Assembly: GCA_964035575.1 (NCBI GenBank)
Contig: OZ037865.1
Coordinates: 682,001 to 746,000, forward strand
Source of the DNA: Rhynchopus sp. YZ270_cl-10
Taxonomy: Eukaryota; Euglenozoa; Diplonemea; Diplonemida; Diplonemidae
Direction: 5' to 3'
DNA length: 64,000 nt
Made by a program: the position numbers and the translations under genes. Positions within the stretch are counted from its first letter, which is position 1. Each line of letters starts with the position of its first letter. The notes under the pieces were generated by a model. That model had not been told where the DNA came from and did no database searches. It saw only the letters and a program-made list of their open reading frames with translations. Positions 10,514-20,500 of this stretch are shown here, piece after piece.

Positions 10514-11292
10514 TTGATATTTACCTCCCACAGGCCTGTTTGAGGAAAGTGTGTATGTGTTACGAAGAGGAGGGTAAAGGTGTGCGGGGAAGTGAAACCC
10601 CAGACGAGAAAAAAAACAAAAGAAGCAACCTGCTTTGTTTGTGATCACATTCGAATCCCGAATCGCTTTTTTCCCTTTATTTTTTTCTTCTTTTTGCCCT
10701 TCATCCACAAAGAAAACTACACATTTGTCCCTTTTTTCTTTTTGATAATCTGTTGGTTAGTGTGTTACTTCCAACCAGGCTGTCTTTCACTAAGTCATTT
10801 TTTTGTTTTTTGATTGATCGTATCCTACATTCGGAAAAAAATGAAAAAAAAATGGCAAAAAAAAATAAAAAAGAAAAGAAAAGAAAAATACCAAAGATAA
10901 AAATGATTCCCATATCTTACGGGATTTGTCCGAAACCACCCTTTTTTTGAATAGAAAGTTGACTTGAAATACAAAAAGCTCTCTAAAAAAAAGGGAAAAA
11001 AAAATCTTGAAATGATTACCCACCTTGCAACAAGAATTCTTCACATTCAAGTAAAAGAAAAGTTTATAAGATGATCCTAAGCCTCTCGTGCTTAGTCATC
11101 TTATCTATAAAACCAATTGTTTTGAAATAAAGTGCAGTGTGACAAATATTTCTGTTTATTTTTCAAATTTGTTTTTTTTTTCGTAACAAATCACCGAAAT
11201 ATAGTCTAGTATTTAGAAGGTTCCACTTTTCCCCCCTTCCCATCCCCCACCCCTACCCACCCACCCTCACCCCCCTTCTCGTTTCCCTATGA
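10514..11292. other. Spacer between the helicase stop and the eIF2B beta start
   Basis: Mostly A/T homopolymer sequence with no supported gene. It holds a family F repeat fragment (GTTGACTTGAAATACAAAAA) near 10960 and a complete family A hairpin at 11068-11102. Confidence 0.5.
11068..11102 (-). repeat. Hairpin family A, archetype copy
   Basis: AAGATGA-TC-CTAAGC-CTCTCGT-GCTTAG-TCATCTT: a 7-bp outer stem and a 6-bp inner stem, both perfect, with a 2-nt bulge on one side and a 7-nt loop. It lies about 190 bp downstream of the helicase stop codon. Read in the gene direction, the hairpin is followed by ATAAAC and a pyrimidine tract. Confidence 0.7.
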
Positions 11293-13116
11293 TTATGCCG
11301 ACTTCTTCTTCACAATCTTTTTGACGATTTTCCTCTTTTTCGCTGCAGGTTTCGCTGCTTTTTTGGGTGTGGATTTTGCCTCAGTTTTCTTCACTTGGGA
11401 ATCCCCACTAACCTTCAGGGAGGTCACTGGGTCTGCCTTCTTCCTGAACCGCCTTTTCTTCCCGCCGGCGCCTTTCTTCTTTTTGTCGGTCTTTTCTGCG
11501 TCTGACTCTTCTTCACCGTCGTCGTCGGAGTCGGCACGCTTTCTCTTCTTTGAAACGGGCTCCTCTACCTCCATCTGCCCTTCCATTGGGGTGGCAAGGT
11601 ATCCTGGGAGGAAGGCGTTGTTTTCTCCAGACTCTTGGCTCTTTTTCTTCATGGGGGCAACGTGTTTGAGGGCGGCGAGGTCGTTGGGGTTCTCGGAAAA
11701 ATGCTTTTTCAGAGCTTGGGAGGTCAATGCTTCGTGAACAAGCTCTTTCACTTTCGCCTCGCGGATTGCCTTCTTACGAATTCCGAGAAGTGCGTCGGTG
11801 GTACGGTATGAAAGCTTCATAGCTTCCGCCGCACTGTCGTTCAAAGCGTGGGGGTGAATGATCTGCCCCTTCGATTCCAGGTAGAGATTCAGGTATTCCA
11901 CCCAGGACTGTTTCTTTTCCTCCTTTTTGTGGACGAAGGTGATGGAGACTCCCTTTTGTCCGGCACGCCCGGTGCGGCCGATTCTGTGGATGTAGCTTTT
12001 GCAGCCGGTTTCGGAGAAGTCGCGGAAGGAGTCGAAGTTGACAACGTATTTAACTTCTCTGAAGTCGATGCCTCGGGAGACAGAGTATTCTGCTTTCTTG
12101 CTGCTTTTGGTGGGGACGTTGCGGGTTTCGTCGGTTGCGATGAGAATGTTGTATTCACCGACGTTGAATTGAGAGACAATGTGGTTGCGGGAGTTGAGCG
12201 GAATGTCGGAGTTGAGAACAACGGAACGAATCATGAATTTCTCGAGGAAGAGCTTCAATTTGTACGCTTTGTCCGTTGTGTCGACGAATATAAGAACCTT
12301 TCCAGAGACCTCCTTGAATCGGATGAGGGCGTACATAAAGCAATACTTCTGCAGATCATCCTCATACGTCAGATGCTGCTGCAGGATGTTTGGGAGGGAG
12401 GAGGAGGAGGGGGCGGTCTGCGCGACGTCCTCTTCGTTGTTCTCGTGGTCGTCGTCATCGTCGTACTCCTCGAGCTTGACGACGACGGGGCTGTTGAGGA
12501 GCAGTTTCTTGAGTTCGAGGACTGCAGGGGAGAGGGTTGCGCTCATGAGGTATGCCTGCACGGTGGTGGGGTAGAGGATGCGGAGCTTCTTGATGGTAGG
12601 GTGGGAGAGAAGCGCGTCGGCTTCGTCGACAACACAGCATTGGAGCGCATCGAGCTTGATGTTGCCTGCCTTGACGTGGTGCAGGACAGTGGTGGGGGTG
12701 CCAATGCAGATGTTGCAGTTGTGTGCTGCCCACTCATGCGACTCAACGTCGGATACGTCGACAACGTGCAGTGCCCCCTCAGCGTGTGATAGGATGTCCC
12801 TAAAATGTGCCAACAGCTGATAGCACAACTCCTTTGATGGTACCAGAATCAGAGCCTGCGTTCCGACCAAATTCTTCTTTGGTTGCTGTAAGAGCTTGTG
12901 GCAGATGGGCACCGAGTACGCCGCTGTCTTCCCCGACCCTGTTCCTGCGCGTGCAAGGATGTCCTTCCCCGCAAGTGCAAGCGGAATCGCGCTTGCCTGG
13001 ACAAGAGTTGGGCTCCTGTACCGAAGAGACTTCACAGCCTGCATGATGCGTGGGTCAAGGTTCAAGTCCTTCCACGTCATGTCGCCCTCCTCGACCACCA
13101 TCGAGGATAAAGACAT
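11293..13116 (-). CDS. DBP9: DEAD-box RNA helicase, DDX56/Dbp9 type
   Basis: ATP-dependent RNA helicase, predicted nucleolar, acting in 60S ribosomal subunit assembly. From the Met at 13116 it is 607 residues. Motifs: Q-motif region TWKDLNLDPRIMQAV with SPTLVQASAIPLAL, Walker A AGTGSGKT (57-64), VDEAD (163-167), SAT (192-194) and HRIGRTGRAG (377-386). Family features of Dbp9/DDX56 are PSKELCYQLL in place of PTREL, RGIDFREVKYVVNFD, and an extended Lys-rich basic tail (KKAAKPAAKKRK, KKIVKKIVKKK) suited to nucleolar retention. The frame stays open for 50 more codons upstream (Met at 13266). I prefer the internal start because the extra part is Pro/His-rich and a CCTCACCCACAG acceptor-like site lies about 30 nt before 13116. 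An acidic insertion (DDDDDHENNEED) sits between the two RecA lobes. Confidence 0.92.
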   Translation of the reverse strand: MSLSSMVVEEGDMTWKDLNLDPRIMQAVKSLRYRSPTLVQASAIPLALAGKDILARAGTGSGKTAAYSVPICHKLLQQPKKNLVGTQALILVPSKELCYQLLAHFRDILSHAEGALHVVDVSDVESHEWAAHNCNICIGTPTTVLHHVKAGNIKLDALQCCVVDEADALLSHPTIKKLRILYPTTVQAYLMSATLSPAVLELKKLLLNSPVVVKLEEYDDDDDHENNEEDVAQTAPSSSSLPNILQQHLTYEDDLQKYCFMYALIRFKEVSGKVLIFVDTTDKAYKLKLFLEKFMIRSVVLNSDIPLNSRNHIVSQFNVGEYNILIATDETRNVPTKSSKKAEYSVSRGIDFREVKYVVNFDSFRDFSETGCKSYIHRIGRTGRAGQKGVSITFVHKKEEKKQSWVEYLNLYLESKGQIIHPHALNDSAAEAMKLSYRTTDALLGIRKKAIREAKVKELVHEALTSQALKKHFSENPNDLAALKHVAPMKKKSQESGENNAFLPGYLATPMEGQMEVEEPVSKKRKRADSDDDGEEESDAEKTDKKKKGAGGKKRRFRKKADPVTSLKVSGDSQVKKTEAKSTPKKAAKPAAKKRKIVKKIVKKKSA

Positions 13117-13686
13117 CGTGTATGTGTGGTGATGGGTCTGTGGGTGAGGTGGGGATAAAAACATGTGCCCCCAAGTGAGAAGGGCGAGAAATAGAAAGAG
13201 CGGAGGGGGGATTCTTTTCATATCATACTGTACTACACATTGCAGATTTCTTGTTTGTGGAAGCATAGCACCCCCTTCTTGTTCAGCTCAAATAAACCCC
13301 CCCGAGGAACGGCTGCGTGGGGTTCACACGAAAAAAAAAGTGAGGTGTCTACACGTTATCAATTATTCCAAAAAAAAGAAAAATTTATAAGATCTAAGCC
13401 TCTCGTGCTTAGTCACCTTCCCAAGAAATTGGAGGAAAAAAAAATTCAATACAACACAAAAACTTGCAACATGAAGGTACGGTCAACACAAAACAACACA
13501 CCCCACCTTCTAATAAACAAACCCTTTTCCACACGGGTCTAAATCCCAAAAAAAATTGAAAATAAAAGAGCAACGTTATCCCAGACGAGCCTAAGCCTCT
13601 CTACGATTGTCGTCACCTTCAAAAAATTCTATAATCCACACATCCCTTTTTTTACATTCCATTTCACAACCCTCCCCTCCTTTTTT
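13117..13686. other. Spacer with two family A hairpins and a GAGGAACGGCTGCG repeat
   Basis: No gene. It has a family A hairpin core at 13394-13412 and a degenerate copy at 13581-13620, 67 bp below the stop of the upstream gene. A CCCGAGGAACGGCTGCGTGG repeat near 13300 has relatives near 29770 and 54345. Confidence 0.5.
13394..13412 (-). repeat. Hairpin family A core
   Basis: CTAAGC-CTCTCGT-GCTTAG is perfect, preceded by TTATAAGAT and followed by TCACCTT. The outer left strand is shortened compared with the copy at 11068. Confidence 0.6.
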
Positions 13687-16600
13687 TCACCCCCTCCTTG
13701 TCAACCAGGGACCACCGTTCACCTGCGCTGCGTTAAGGGATGAATAAGGTGAGGGTACGTTCGATTGGTAGCCTGATGGGGGGTTGCTGAGAGTTGGGTG
13801 CACTAGGTCACGTGGCTGCGCCTGCGGGCAGCGGCACATGCTGGACACTGCGCCGCAGACTGTGCAAAAACTTCTGAAGTTCCCAGATGCTCCACCACCA
13901 CCTCCTCCTCCCCCTCCACGCAACGTCTCGGAATACTTCGGCAGCACTGTCACAGAGTCGTCCTGCTCCCATCCTTGCCCACCCCATCGCTCCCACTGTG
14001 GTATCTCCTGAGGTGCACGGTCTCTGTGTGGACCACGTGAACGCACCCACCCTCGGTTCATCACTTCCGTCCCCGGTGTGTCCGTTAGCATCCAATTGTA
14101 GGCATCGTTTGTACTGTACAACGCGCATTTTCCCTTCCGCCAGACGGCCCTCCGGTTGATGGTGTGGTTGCTGAGGGTGTAGATGCCAGAGAGGTCGGGG
14201 CTTGCGGGGCAGGATACTTCAAGCTCAACTGGAAGCTCTGTACCCAACCCCTGAACCGACGCAACCGAGGCCATACGTGAGGGGCGTGCAATACTGCTCG
14301 ACATACCGCGCTGTTGTGGGCTCAATGCCGCCCTGATACCACCCTCTACACCACGCGCAACCACATCTTCCAACGAATAGGGACTCCCACCTAGCGGATG
14401 GCTCGAAGCAATCGGCGGGGGCGGCAAAACCAACGGCGCTTGAGGGGAATACTGCGGAGACAACTGCTGTGGTGACGGCGACAACTGTTGCGGCGAAGGA
14501 GACCCTCCTGAAGAAGAATACGGAGGAGGTGATAACGACGGAGATGCATCAAGCACACCATGCTGCAACCTCTGATGATACAACGGCGTGGGTGGGGTTG
14601 CCGCAGCAGCAGCCGGGTAGCCGCCTCTATGCGGTGTACTGCCATAATGTGCATCCCCCTCCGCTGCGTCCACAGGAAGGTCATGCGACTCGAGCTTAGC
14701 AGCAGGAGGGTCGGGAACACTTTGTCCCAACTCTCTCGGAGCCCCTCCTCTAAGAAGTTTTCTGAAGTACGTCCGCAGCAACAGAGAGTCGCTGTTATTC
14801 AACAATGCCCCCGCTGTCATGCTGCGAACGTTTGCGTTGAGACGAACCGCCCATTTGTGTTGCATTCTCATATTCGCGGTGTAGCGTAGCCATTTCACGT
14901 AGGTCTCTCGTAACAACCCTTGCCCCGCGGCACGAAGCCATTCACTCATCGCTGCGGATTGGAGTACCATAGGGGCTAGTTCGTTGTGCGCGATGACAGT
15001 CATGCGTTGCATATCCCAGCCGCTCAGACCGTTCATCCCTTCCCATCGTGGCACCGCATCGGGGCTGTCGCTGGCAGTCGTAGAACGGACCACAGAAACG
15101 CCATCCTGCAGACCCTGCACACCGCTGGTAGTAAAACGCCAGGCGCCCCCCCTTCCTGCGTACAGAACTGTATCGGGGCTGGATTGCTTGCGGTACAAAG
15201 GGTAGAGTGGGTGAACGTTTTGCAGTGCCTCTCGAGAAGAGATGTCTGCGTCCATTTCGTAGAGGCCTTCAAGCTGCGGGAAGTTGGGTGAGGTGACGAG
15301 ATACTGCTGTGGCATGGATTTGAGAAGGGATTCGGCGAGTTGTCTTTCGAGCTGCGAATTTTTGTTTTGCACCATATGAAACGCAGTGTGTCCGGTAGTC
15401 GCCGTCGGCAGGTCGATGAGGGTAACATTGCTTGAAGAAGGTGTCCATCTTCCAGCGTTAAGATCTGCGTTGCTCCACGCCCGCATAATCTGTGGCATTC
15501 TCCCCTTATGTTGCTCAGAACTGCGCATCACACCAGACACACTATGCCCCGGTACATCGGAGATCACCCAATACCCCTTCGACGACTGTAAACGAAACCC
15601 ATCACACCCCCATACCGGCATCCCATCGCTCAAACCACAGAGCCGATACACCCCGTCCACATTGGGGTTGCCGACACATTGTACAAGAAGCTGCTCCAAA
15701 GGCTGCCCTGGGGCTGCGGCTTCAACCATTTGCCGAGCGCGCTTCATCTCGCCGCCATGCGGTGCTAAGGAGCCTTCTCTCTCATTGGCGTTGTGCTGGA
15801 GCAATTCTTGCCGTAATCTGGTTAATTCTGAGCGTTGCAACTCCACTAAGCGGGCCAAATCGGCTTGCGACTGTGGGGCAGATGGTTCGATCACTTGCTG
15901 GGCAGGTTGCATCATTGTGGGAGGGACTGCGACGATATCACCACCTCCTCCTCCTCCTCCTCCTCCTCCCCCTGCGGGCCCAACACTCGCAACAACCGGT
16001 GCAGGGGCAGCCGCTGCCGCTGGGGCAACGGGGGCAACCGGGGGGTTTGGGTCTGGTGCTGCTGCTGCTGCTGCTGGAGGATCGGAGGTAGTGGGCGGCT
16101 GTTCTGCAGTGCTAGGCTGCTCGGCAGGCTGCTCCGCTGCCTGCTCCGCCTCCTTCTTCTCCACACAAAACACCGCAAGCTTCGCAAACCCCATCTCCAC
16201 AAGGCTCTGCCCCATGTCCACCGCCTCCCCGGGACCATACTCCGGCAGCTTCTCCGCATTCTTTGTCAACGAGATGCCGGACAAATCTGGGACACCGAGC
16301 GCAGCCGAGATGTCACCTGCCAACGACGACAATGGGGTGTTCTTTGGCAGGGAAAGAACGGTGGCAGGGACGGCCCGCCCTTCTCGGCAAGGATAGTCGG
16401 CCCCCACGAAACCTACCTTCATTGGTGGCTCGTCGTCTGCAGGAGGGGTTGGGGCGGCTGCTGCTGCTGGTGCTGCTGCTGCCTCCTCCGTTGCTGCCTT
16501 GGTGACTACCAGAACACCCATTTTTTGAAACCCCAGCCCATCCGGTGTTTCACTCAACGCAATTTCATCACCTGCCGCAAATTCCGGAAGTTTCGCCGAA

Positions 16601-16785
16601 TTCCGACTCAACGTGACCCCAGAAAGGTCTGGATAGCCCAACTTCTCTGCCAACCCTGCGGCATTCGCTTCAAGAGTCTCATTGCGTGGGCAAGAGAAGA
16701 TGGTCGCGGGGATGGACTTCCCTTCCCTACACGGATGATCTGGGCCTACCAGACCGAGCTTAACATTTTCGGGGAGGTCAGACAT
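13687..16785 (-). CDS. 1032-residue protein with repeated unknown domains
   Basis: Not recognised as any named family. The N-terminus carries two copies (about residues 8-95 and 120-215) of a domain of roughly 90 residues. Shared pieces are PCREG near the start, PDLSG, LSRN or LTKN, AKLPEF or EKLPEY, and a final hydrophobic strand. The predicted layout (strand, helix, two or three strands) suggests a beta-grasp fold; this is inference. An Ala/Pro linker and a Gly run follow, then a short coiled coil (RLVELQRSELTRLRQELLQH). After that come three related blocks of about 100 residues built around G(V/I)Y, VW, a strand, and W(V/M)(I/L)(S/T)D(V/T)PG. Two segments with a LLRETYVKWLRY-type motif sit between, as does a Ser/Pro/Gln-rich linker. 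No catalytic motif and no membrane segment. It is probably a cytosolic scaffold. Confidence 0.8.
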   Translation of the reverse strand: MSDLPENVKLGLVGPDHPCREGKSIPATIFSCPRNETLEANAAGLAEKLGYPDLSGVTLSRNSAKLPEFAAGDEIALSETPDGLGFQKMGVLVVTKAATEEAAAAPAAAAAPTPPADDEPPMKVGFVGADYPCREGRAVPATVLSLPKNTPLSSLAGDISAALGVPDLSGISLTKNAEKLPEYGPGEAVDMGQSLVEMGFAKLAVFCVEKKEAEQAAEQPAEQPSTAEQPPTTSDPPAAAAAAPDPNPPVAPVAPAAAAAPAPVVASVGPAGGGGGGGGGGGDIVAVPPTMMQPAQQVIEPSAPQSQADLARLVELQRSELTRLRQELLQHNANEREGSLAPHGGEMKRARQMVEAAAPGQPLEQLLVQCVGNPNVDGVYRLCGLSDGMPVWGCDGFRLQSSKGYWVISDVPGHSVSGVMRSSEQHKGRMPQIMRAWSNADLNAGRWTPSSSNVTLIDLPTATTGHTAFHMVQNKNSQLERQLAESLLKSMPQQYLVTSPNFPQLEGLYEMDADISSREALQNVHPLYPLYRKQSSPDTVLYAGRGGAWRFTTSGVQGLQDGVSVVRSTTASDSPDAVPRWEGMNGLSGWDMQRMTVIAHNELAPMVLQSAAMSEWLRAAGQGLLRETYVKWLRYTANMRMQHKWAVRLNANVRSMTAGALLNNSDSLLLRTYFRKLLRGGAPRELGQSVPDPPAAKLESHDLPVDAAEGDAHYGSTPHRGGYPAAAAATPPTPLYHQRLQHGVLDASPSLSPPPYSSSGGSPSPQQLSPSPQQLSPQYSPQAPLVLPPPPIASSHPLGGSPYSLEDVVARGVEGGIRAALSPQQRGMSSSIARPSRMASVASVQGLGTELPVELEVSCPASPDLSGIYTLSNHTINRRAVWRKGKCALYSTNDAYNWMLTDTPGTEVMNRGWVRSRGPHRDRAPQEIPQWERWGGQGWEQDDSVTVLPKYSETLRGGGGGGGGGASGNFRSFCTVCGAVSSMCRCPQAQPRDLVHPTLSNPPSGYQSNVPSPYSSLNAAQVNGGPWLTRRG

Positions 16786-17081
16786 TTGGACCGGCCCTTA
16801 GAGGGTACTATCGGGGCATGGTGTGTGGGCTGTTTGTTAGGATGAAGATGAGCGGGGAAAGAGGTAAAAAGTGTCCAATCGTGGTGGGGGATGGGGAGGA
16901 AACGTTTACTTTGTTTTTTTCATTTAAGACTACCCCCCAAAAATACTAACAGAAAACTTCGTTTTTCCAAAATAAAAGGTTATAAGACGAACCTAAGCCT
17001 GTCGTGCTAAGGTCACCCAACTCTAAAACAACTCATGTAATACAAAAATCTAATTTGCCTCTTTCTTTTCTCTCTCCCCTT
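16786..17081. other. Short spacer with a family A hairpin
   Basis: It holds a family A hairpin (about 16984-17016, CCTAAGC..GCTAAGG with one mismatch), about 65 bp downstream of the WD40 gene stop codon. Confidence 0.5.
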
Positions 17082-19454
17082 CTACAATACATGAGTCGGT
17101 GATGGCATGCGTCCAAAATGTTGAACGAGAGAGACCGACACGCTGGTGGGGAGTGAATGGATTGTGCCGATGATGTCGCTCAGCTTGAGAAGCGCTGCGG
17201 ACCAGGATTCTTCTGAGTCTGTTGTGAGGCAGATGGTGCTGGAGGTGACCGGGGCAGGGTTCGATGTGGGCTGCACAAAGAGGACCCGAGCGGTGTCGGT
17301 GTTGGTGATGAGAAGGTCCGCATTGGGTGGACGCACGACACAGTTGGATATGGCGCGGTCGGCATCACCCACACGCAGCGACTCCACGATGCGTTCCTCC
17401 ACGGAGGGTACCCACACCACAAGGTTTGCGCCAACCTGCCGGCACACCTGCAGCAACGGTGTGGTGGCAGACTTCAGCCCTATCCGTGTTGCATCCAAAA
17501 TGCATGCACTGTCCACTACTACCGTCAACGGGGTTCCGTGCGCTGGGATTGGAATCTCAACCTCAAGCACCTCTGGGTCTGGTTGGATCTGTTGGTATTG
17601 CTGTTGCTCTAGTTGCTGTTGGAGGTACTGTTGTTGTTGTTGTTGCTGTTGTTGTTGCTGGAGGAACTGTTGTTGTTGTTGTTGCTGCTGCTGTTGGTGT
17701 TGCTGTTCCTGCTGGAGATGTTGATCTTGCTGTAGGTTTTCTTGGAGTTGAAGTTGTTGTTGTTGTTGTTGCGTTGTGTCAATCCCAAGACGCGCCGCCG
17801 TAAAAATCTTCCACGCCTTCAGATACCTAAAGAGAACCCCTGCCAGGGACACCCCACGCATCAACATCGACGCTTTTACTCTCGGATTACGGGAACGTGC
17901 CGTCTGCATGTTGTAGTGCTGGCAATAATAGGTCCATAGGCGGTAGAAGGTTCCCACCAAACGCAGCTCATTGCGGAGACACAGCAGCCACGCCTCTCTT
18001 GGGCCACGTGCCCGGATGCGTACCTTCTGGTATATTTCAGCCCGCTCCTGCTCTGAGAGACGTGCCTCTCTTTGTGGTGAAGGGCTGCGCACGATGGTCA
18101 CTTCCTCGGGTACGTCTGTCGTCACCATGACCTTGTGGATGCCAGGCTCGTTGCGGGTCTTTGAACTGCGCCGCTTTGTCTCGCTTTTAATCTGCCGTAT
18201 GGTAGGATCCCTTCGTGTCGTGGGAGGCATGAACTGAGGGGAAGGCGATGGGTCGCGGGAGCGGGGTCGCACGACACGGGAGTTGCGTGAAGGGGAGGCG
18301 GAGCTCCAGCGGGTTGTTGGGGTTGTGGTGGGTGTGGGTGTTTTGTCGTCGACGACGGTAACGCTTTTGGGTGGTTTGACAATGCCAGAACGGATTGGGA
18401 CGGGAGGGGTGCGGGCACGGCGCTTTGCGGGGGTGATCAGTGTGGATCTGTCGCTCTCCACGCTGTGCCGTGCGGCAGCGGCGGTACTCCGCTTTTTGTT
18501 GCTTTTGGAAATCCTGCTGACCGCCGCATCCACCGCAAACTGCTCCCTCCGCTCGGACTCCCATTCCTTCATCTTCTCCCTCCTCGCATTGGCTTCCGAT
18601 ATATTCTTATTAGCACCCCACGTTGGAGTCTGTCCAGCACTTCCACTTCTTTCCGATTGTGGTCCTAATCGGCGACGTTGCGCTTGCATGCCGAGTCTGC
18701 GTTGTGTGGCGGATGGGGGCGATGCAGTCCCCCCACCTCCACCTCCAGCTGGACTCGCAGAACGGCGGATGCGGGCAGGAGAGGTGACCTTGAGGACCTC
18801 GGGGAGAAGGTGCTGGTAGTGTTTTGTGAGCTCGGTCACCTCCATTCCGCTTATCATCTCAGACAGATCGTGCAGCCTACTGAGCAACGCCGGCTGCGGC
18901 TCTGTGTTCGACGCAGTAAACGACAGCACCGTCACCACCCCACCATCGCTTGTCCCCCAGACCCGCACCGACTGGTCCATCCCGACACTCAACAACACCT
19001 CCCCGCTGCTGCAGAGCGCTCTGACCGGCTGAGTATGCCCTTCCAGGGTTACCTGACGAACCGGCTTTTCATCGTATGCACTGTACCTATGAATGAACGT
19101 ATCAGCACTGCAAGAAAACACCCAGTCGTCATGACGTATCATGTGATGGACGGTCCCAACGTGCGCGTTGGTGCTGCCAAGCACCTCGAAGGTGTTGTCC
19201 TCGACAACGGTGATGCGGCCATCACTGTAACCGATCCAGACCGTTTCCATCTCGGGGATATAGCATATTGCAGTAGGCACCGCAATGGTCCCTCCATGCT
19301 GGCCACGGAACTGACGGACTTCGACAAGGCTTTGGTTGTGTGGGTCACGGATGGACACACTGCCGTCGTCATGCCCGCACCACAGAAGCGCGCCGACAGC
19401 TTCAGTGCAAAGAACTGTCTCTACCCCAGGTGGTGCAGGGGGGGCGTTTGACAT
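17082..19454 (-). CDS. WD40-repeat protein with polyQ tract and unknown C-terminal domain
   Basis: A 790-residue protein, function unknown. Residues about 10-180 form several WD40-like blades (ALLWCGHDDGSVSIRD, TVWIGYSDGRITVVED, DWVFSCSADTFIHRY, LLSVGMDQSVRVWGTSDGG), enough for part of a propeller or a divergent one. A long basic, Ser/Pro/Arg-rich region follows, then segments with the aromatic motif FYRLWTYYCQHY and FRYLKAWKIF. These resemble the LLRETYVKWLRY motifs of the next gene downstream. A Gln-rich tract covers about residues 560-622 and is encoded mostly by CAA/CAG. The C-terminal 150 residues (LTVVVDSACILDATRIG, NLVVWVPSVEERIVESLRVG) look like a compact alpha/beta domain that I cannot name. 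Sharing a motif with its neighbour hints at related duties but does not prove it. Confidence 0.82.
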   Translation of the reverse strand: MSNAPPAPPGVETVLCTEAVGALLWCGHDDGSVSIRDPHNQSLVEVRQFRGQHGGTIAVPTAICYIPEMETVWIGYSDGRITVVEDNTFEVLGSTNAHVGTVHHMIRHDDWVFSCSADTFIHRYSAYDEKPVRQVTLEGHTQPVRALCSSGEVLLSVGMDQSVRVWGTSDGGVVTVLSFTASNTEPQPALLSRLHDLSEMISGMEVTELTKHYQHLLPEVLKVTSPARIRRSASPAGGGGGGTASPPSATQRRLGMQAQRRRLGPQSERSGSAGQTPTWGANKNISEANARREKMKEWESERREQFAVDAAVSRISKSNKKRSTAAAARHSVESDRSTLITPAKRRARTPPVPIRSGIVKPPKSVTVVDDKTPTPTTTPTTRWSSASPSRNSRVVRPRSRDPSPSPQFMPPTTRRDPTIRQIKSETKRRSSKTRNEPGIHKVMVTTDVPEEVTIVRSPSPQREARLSEQERAEIYQKVRIRARGPREAWLLCLRNELRLVGTFYRLWTYYCQHYNMQTARSRNPRVKASMLMRGVSLAGVLFRYLKAWKIFTAARLGIDTTQQQQQQLQLQENLQQDQHLQQEQQHQQQQQQQQQQFLQQQQQQQQQQQYLQQQLEQQQYQQIQPDPEVLEVEIPIPAHGTPLTVVVDSACILDATRIGLKSATTPLLQVCRQVGANLVVWVPSVEERIVESLRVGDADRAISNCVVRPPNADLLITNTDTARVLFVQPTSNPAPVTSSTICLTTDSEESWSAALLKLSDIIGTIHSLPTSVSVSLVQHFGRMPSPTHVL

Positions 19455-20500
19455 AATGTAAAATAATAGAGAAAAATAAGCCCCTTTTTTAGGCTAAGAG
19501 GCTTTGGGGAATGCCTTTGGTTCTAGAAAGGGGGGTAAGTGGTGAAATATTCGGTGGAAGAAAAATATGGCGAAAAAATTGGTCAAATGAAAAGTTTTGA
19601 GGATCTTGAAGGGGAAGAGGGAAATGTGTGAAAGCCCCTCTATTGAAACGTTGTGGGTATCATAACAGTGGAGGTCTTCTGGTTTTTTTGGTTGAGGGAG
19701 TATGCACGACAGCAACAACTTCTGCTGCAGGACTGCAACGTGTTGTTGCGGGGAAAGCTGGATGACGGTATGTGTGCAGTGTGAACAGATGATGAAGCTG
19801 TCATCCCCATCGGCGAGATGGGGCACCACTTCTCAACAGTGATCAGAAACAGACCAACTCTCCAACAAAAGGACGTCGCCGACGGGGTTATGGACTACGA
19901 CATTTCGACCCTGATATACCACACAGCGACGATCACGCCCGCGATATTGGACACTACTGTGCAGAGAGCACAGAGAGTGGTAAGGGACAAAAATTTTGTT
20001 CCTTCAACTGCTTTTGGTGTGGCTCGCGAAATCGTGCCCGCCAACCGCGCTAGTTTCGGAGCTCCTATTTGGACCGTTGTGAACGCGTCATGCCGGCAAT
20101 TAACTACCGGCTTTACGTGTTGAAAACAATTACTTTGTTCAAAAAAGAGAGAGGGGATCGAAAGATCGTTTGTATGTTGAAAAATTGGCTGGTTCTCTCT
20201 GTATTGCTTTGGCTTTTGTTTTTTTGCCGAAAAAAGCATTTTAGTTTGATGTTAACTGCAAAAGGTAACGATAAGCAAGATTGCATGCAAGAGAGGGGGG
20301 GGACAATATCTTTGTGTTTCTTCTGATTACTTTTTTTTTTTTTTTGTGTGCTTTCTTCTTTTTGTGATCCAAAGATATTTTCTTCCTACCTTTTTTTTTT
20401 GTTTGAATATCCTTTTTTATGAGGGGTTGAACAAACCCCCTCCCCCTCCCCATCCCCCCCATTCCCCCCTGTACCCCAAAGATGTGCGAATGCTGTGACC
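19455..20500. other. Spacer containing a possible plus-strand fragment
   Basis: Mostly homopolymer-rich. The stretch 19818-20123 is the exception and is listed separately. The rest shows nothing recognisable. Confidence 0.4.
19818..20123 (+). pseudogene. Possible gene fragment, 101 codons, unrecognised
   Basis: An open plus-strand frame with balanced composition (DVADGVMDYDISTLIYHTAT, then AFGVAREIVPANRASFGAPI) in an otherwise homopolymer-rich spacer. It runs against the direction of all supported genes, and I find no recognisable fold. It may be a captured or decayed fragment, or chance. Confidence 0.2.

Noticed and set aside
11848-12789. 313-codon open frame on plus, antisense to the helicase
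   Set aside because: Its composition mirrors the codon bias of the DEAD-box gene on the other strand; no domain. It is a shadow.
13117-13266. 50-residue N-terminal extension of the helicase
   Set aside because: Open but Pro/His/Leu-rich and not like the family; an acceptor-like AG just upstream of the internal Met favours the shorter protein.
15386-16845. Two long plus-strand frames (336 and 326 codons)
   Set aside because: Antisense to the Ala/Pro/Gly-rich part of the 1032-residue protein; Cys/Ser/Gly runs come from the opposite-strand repeats.
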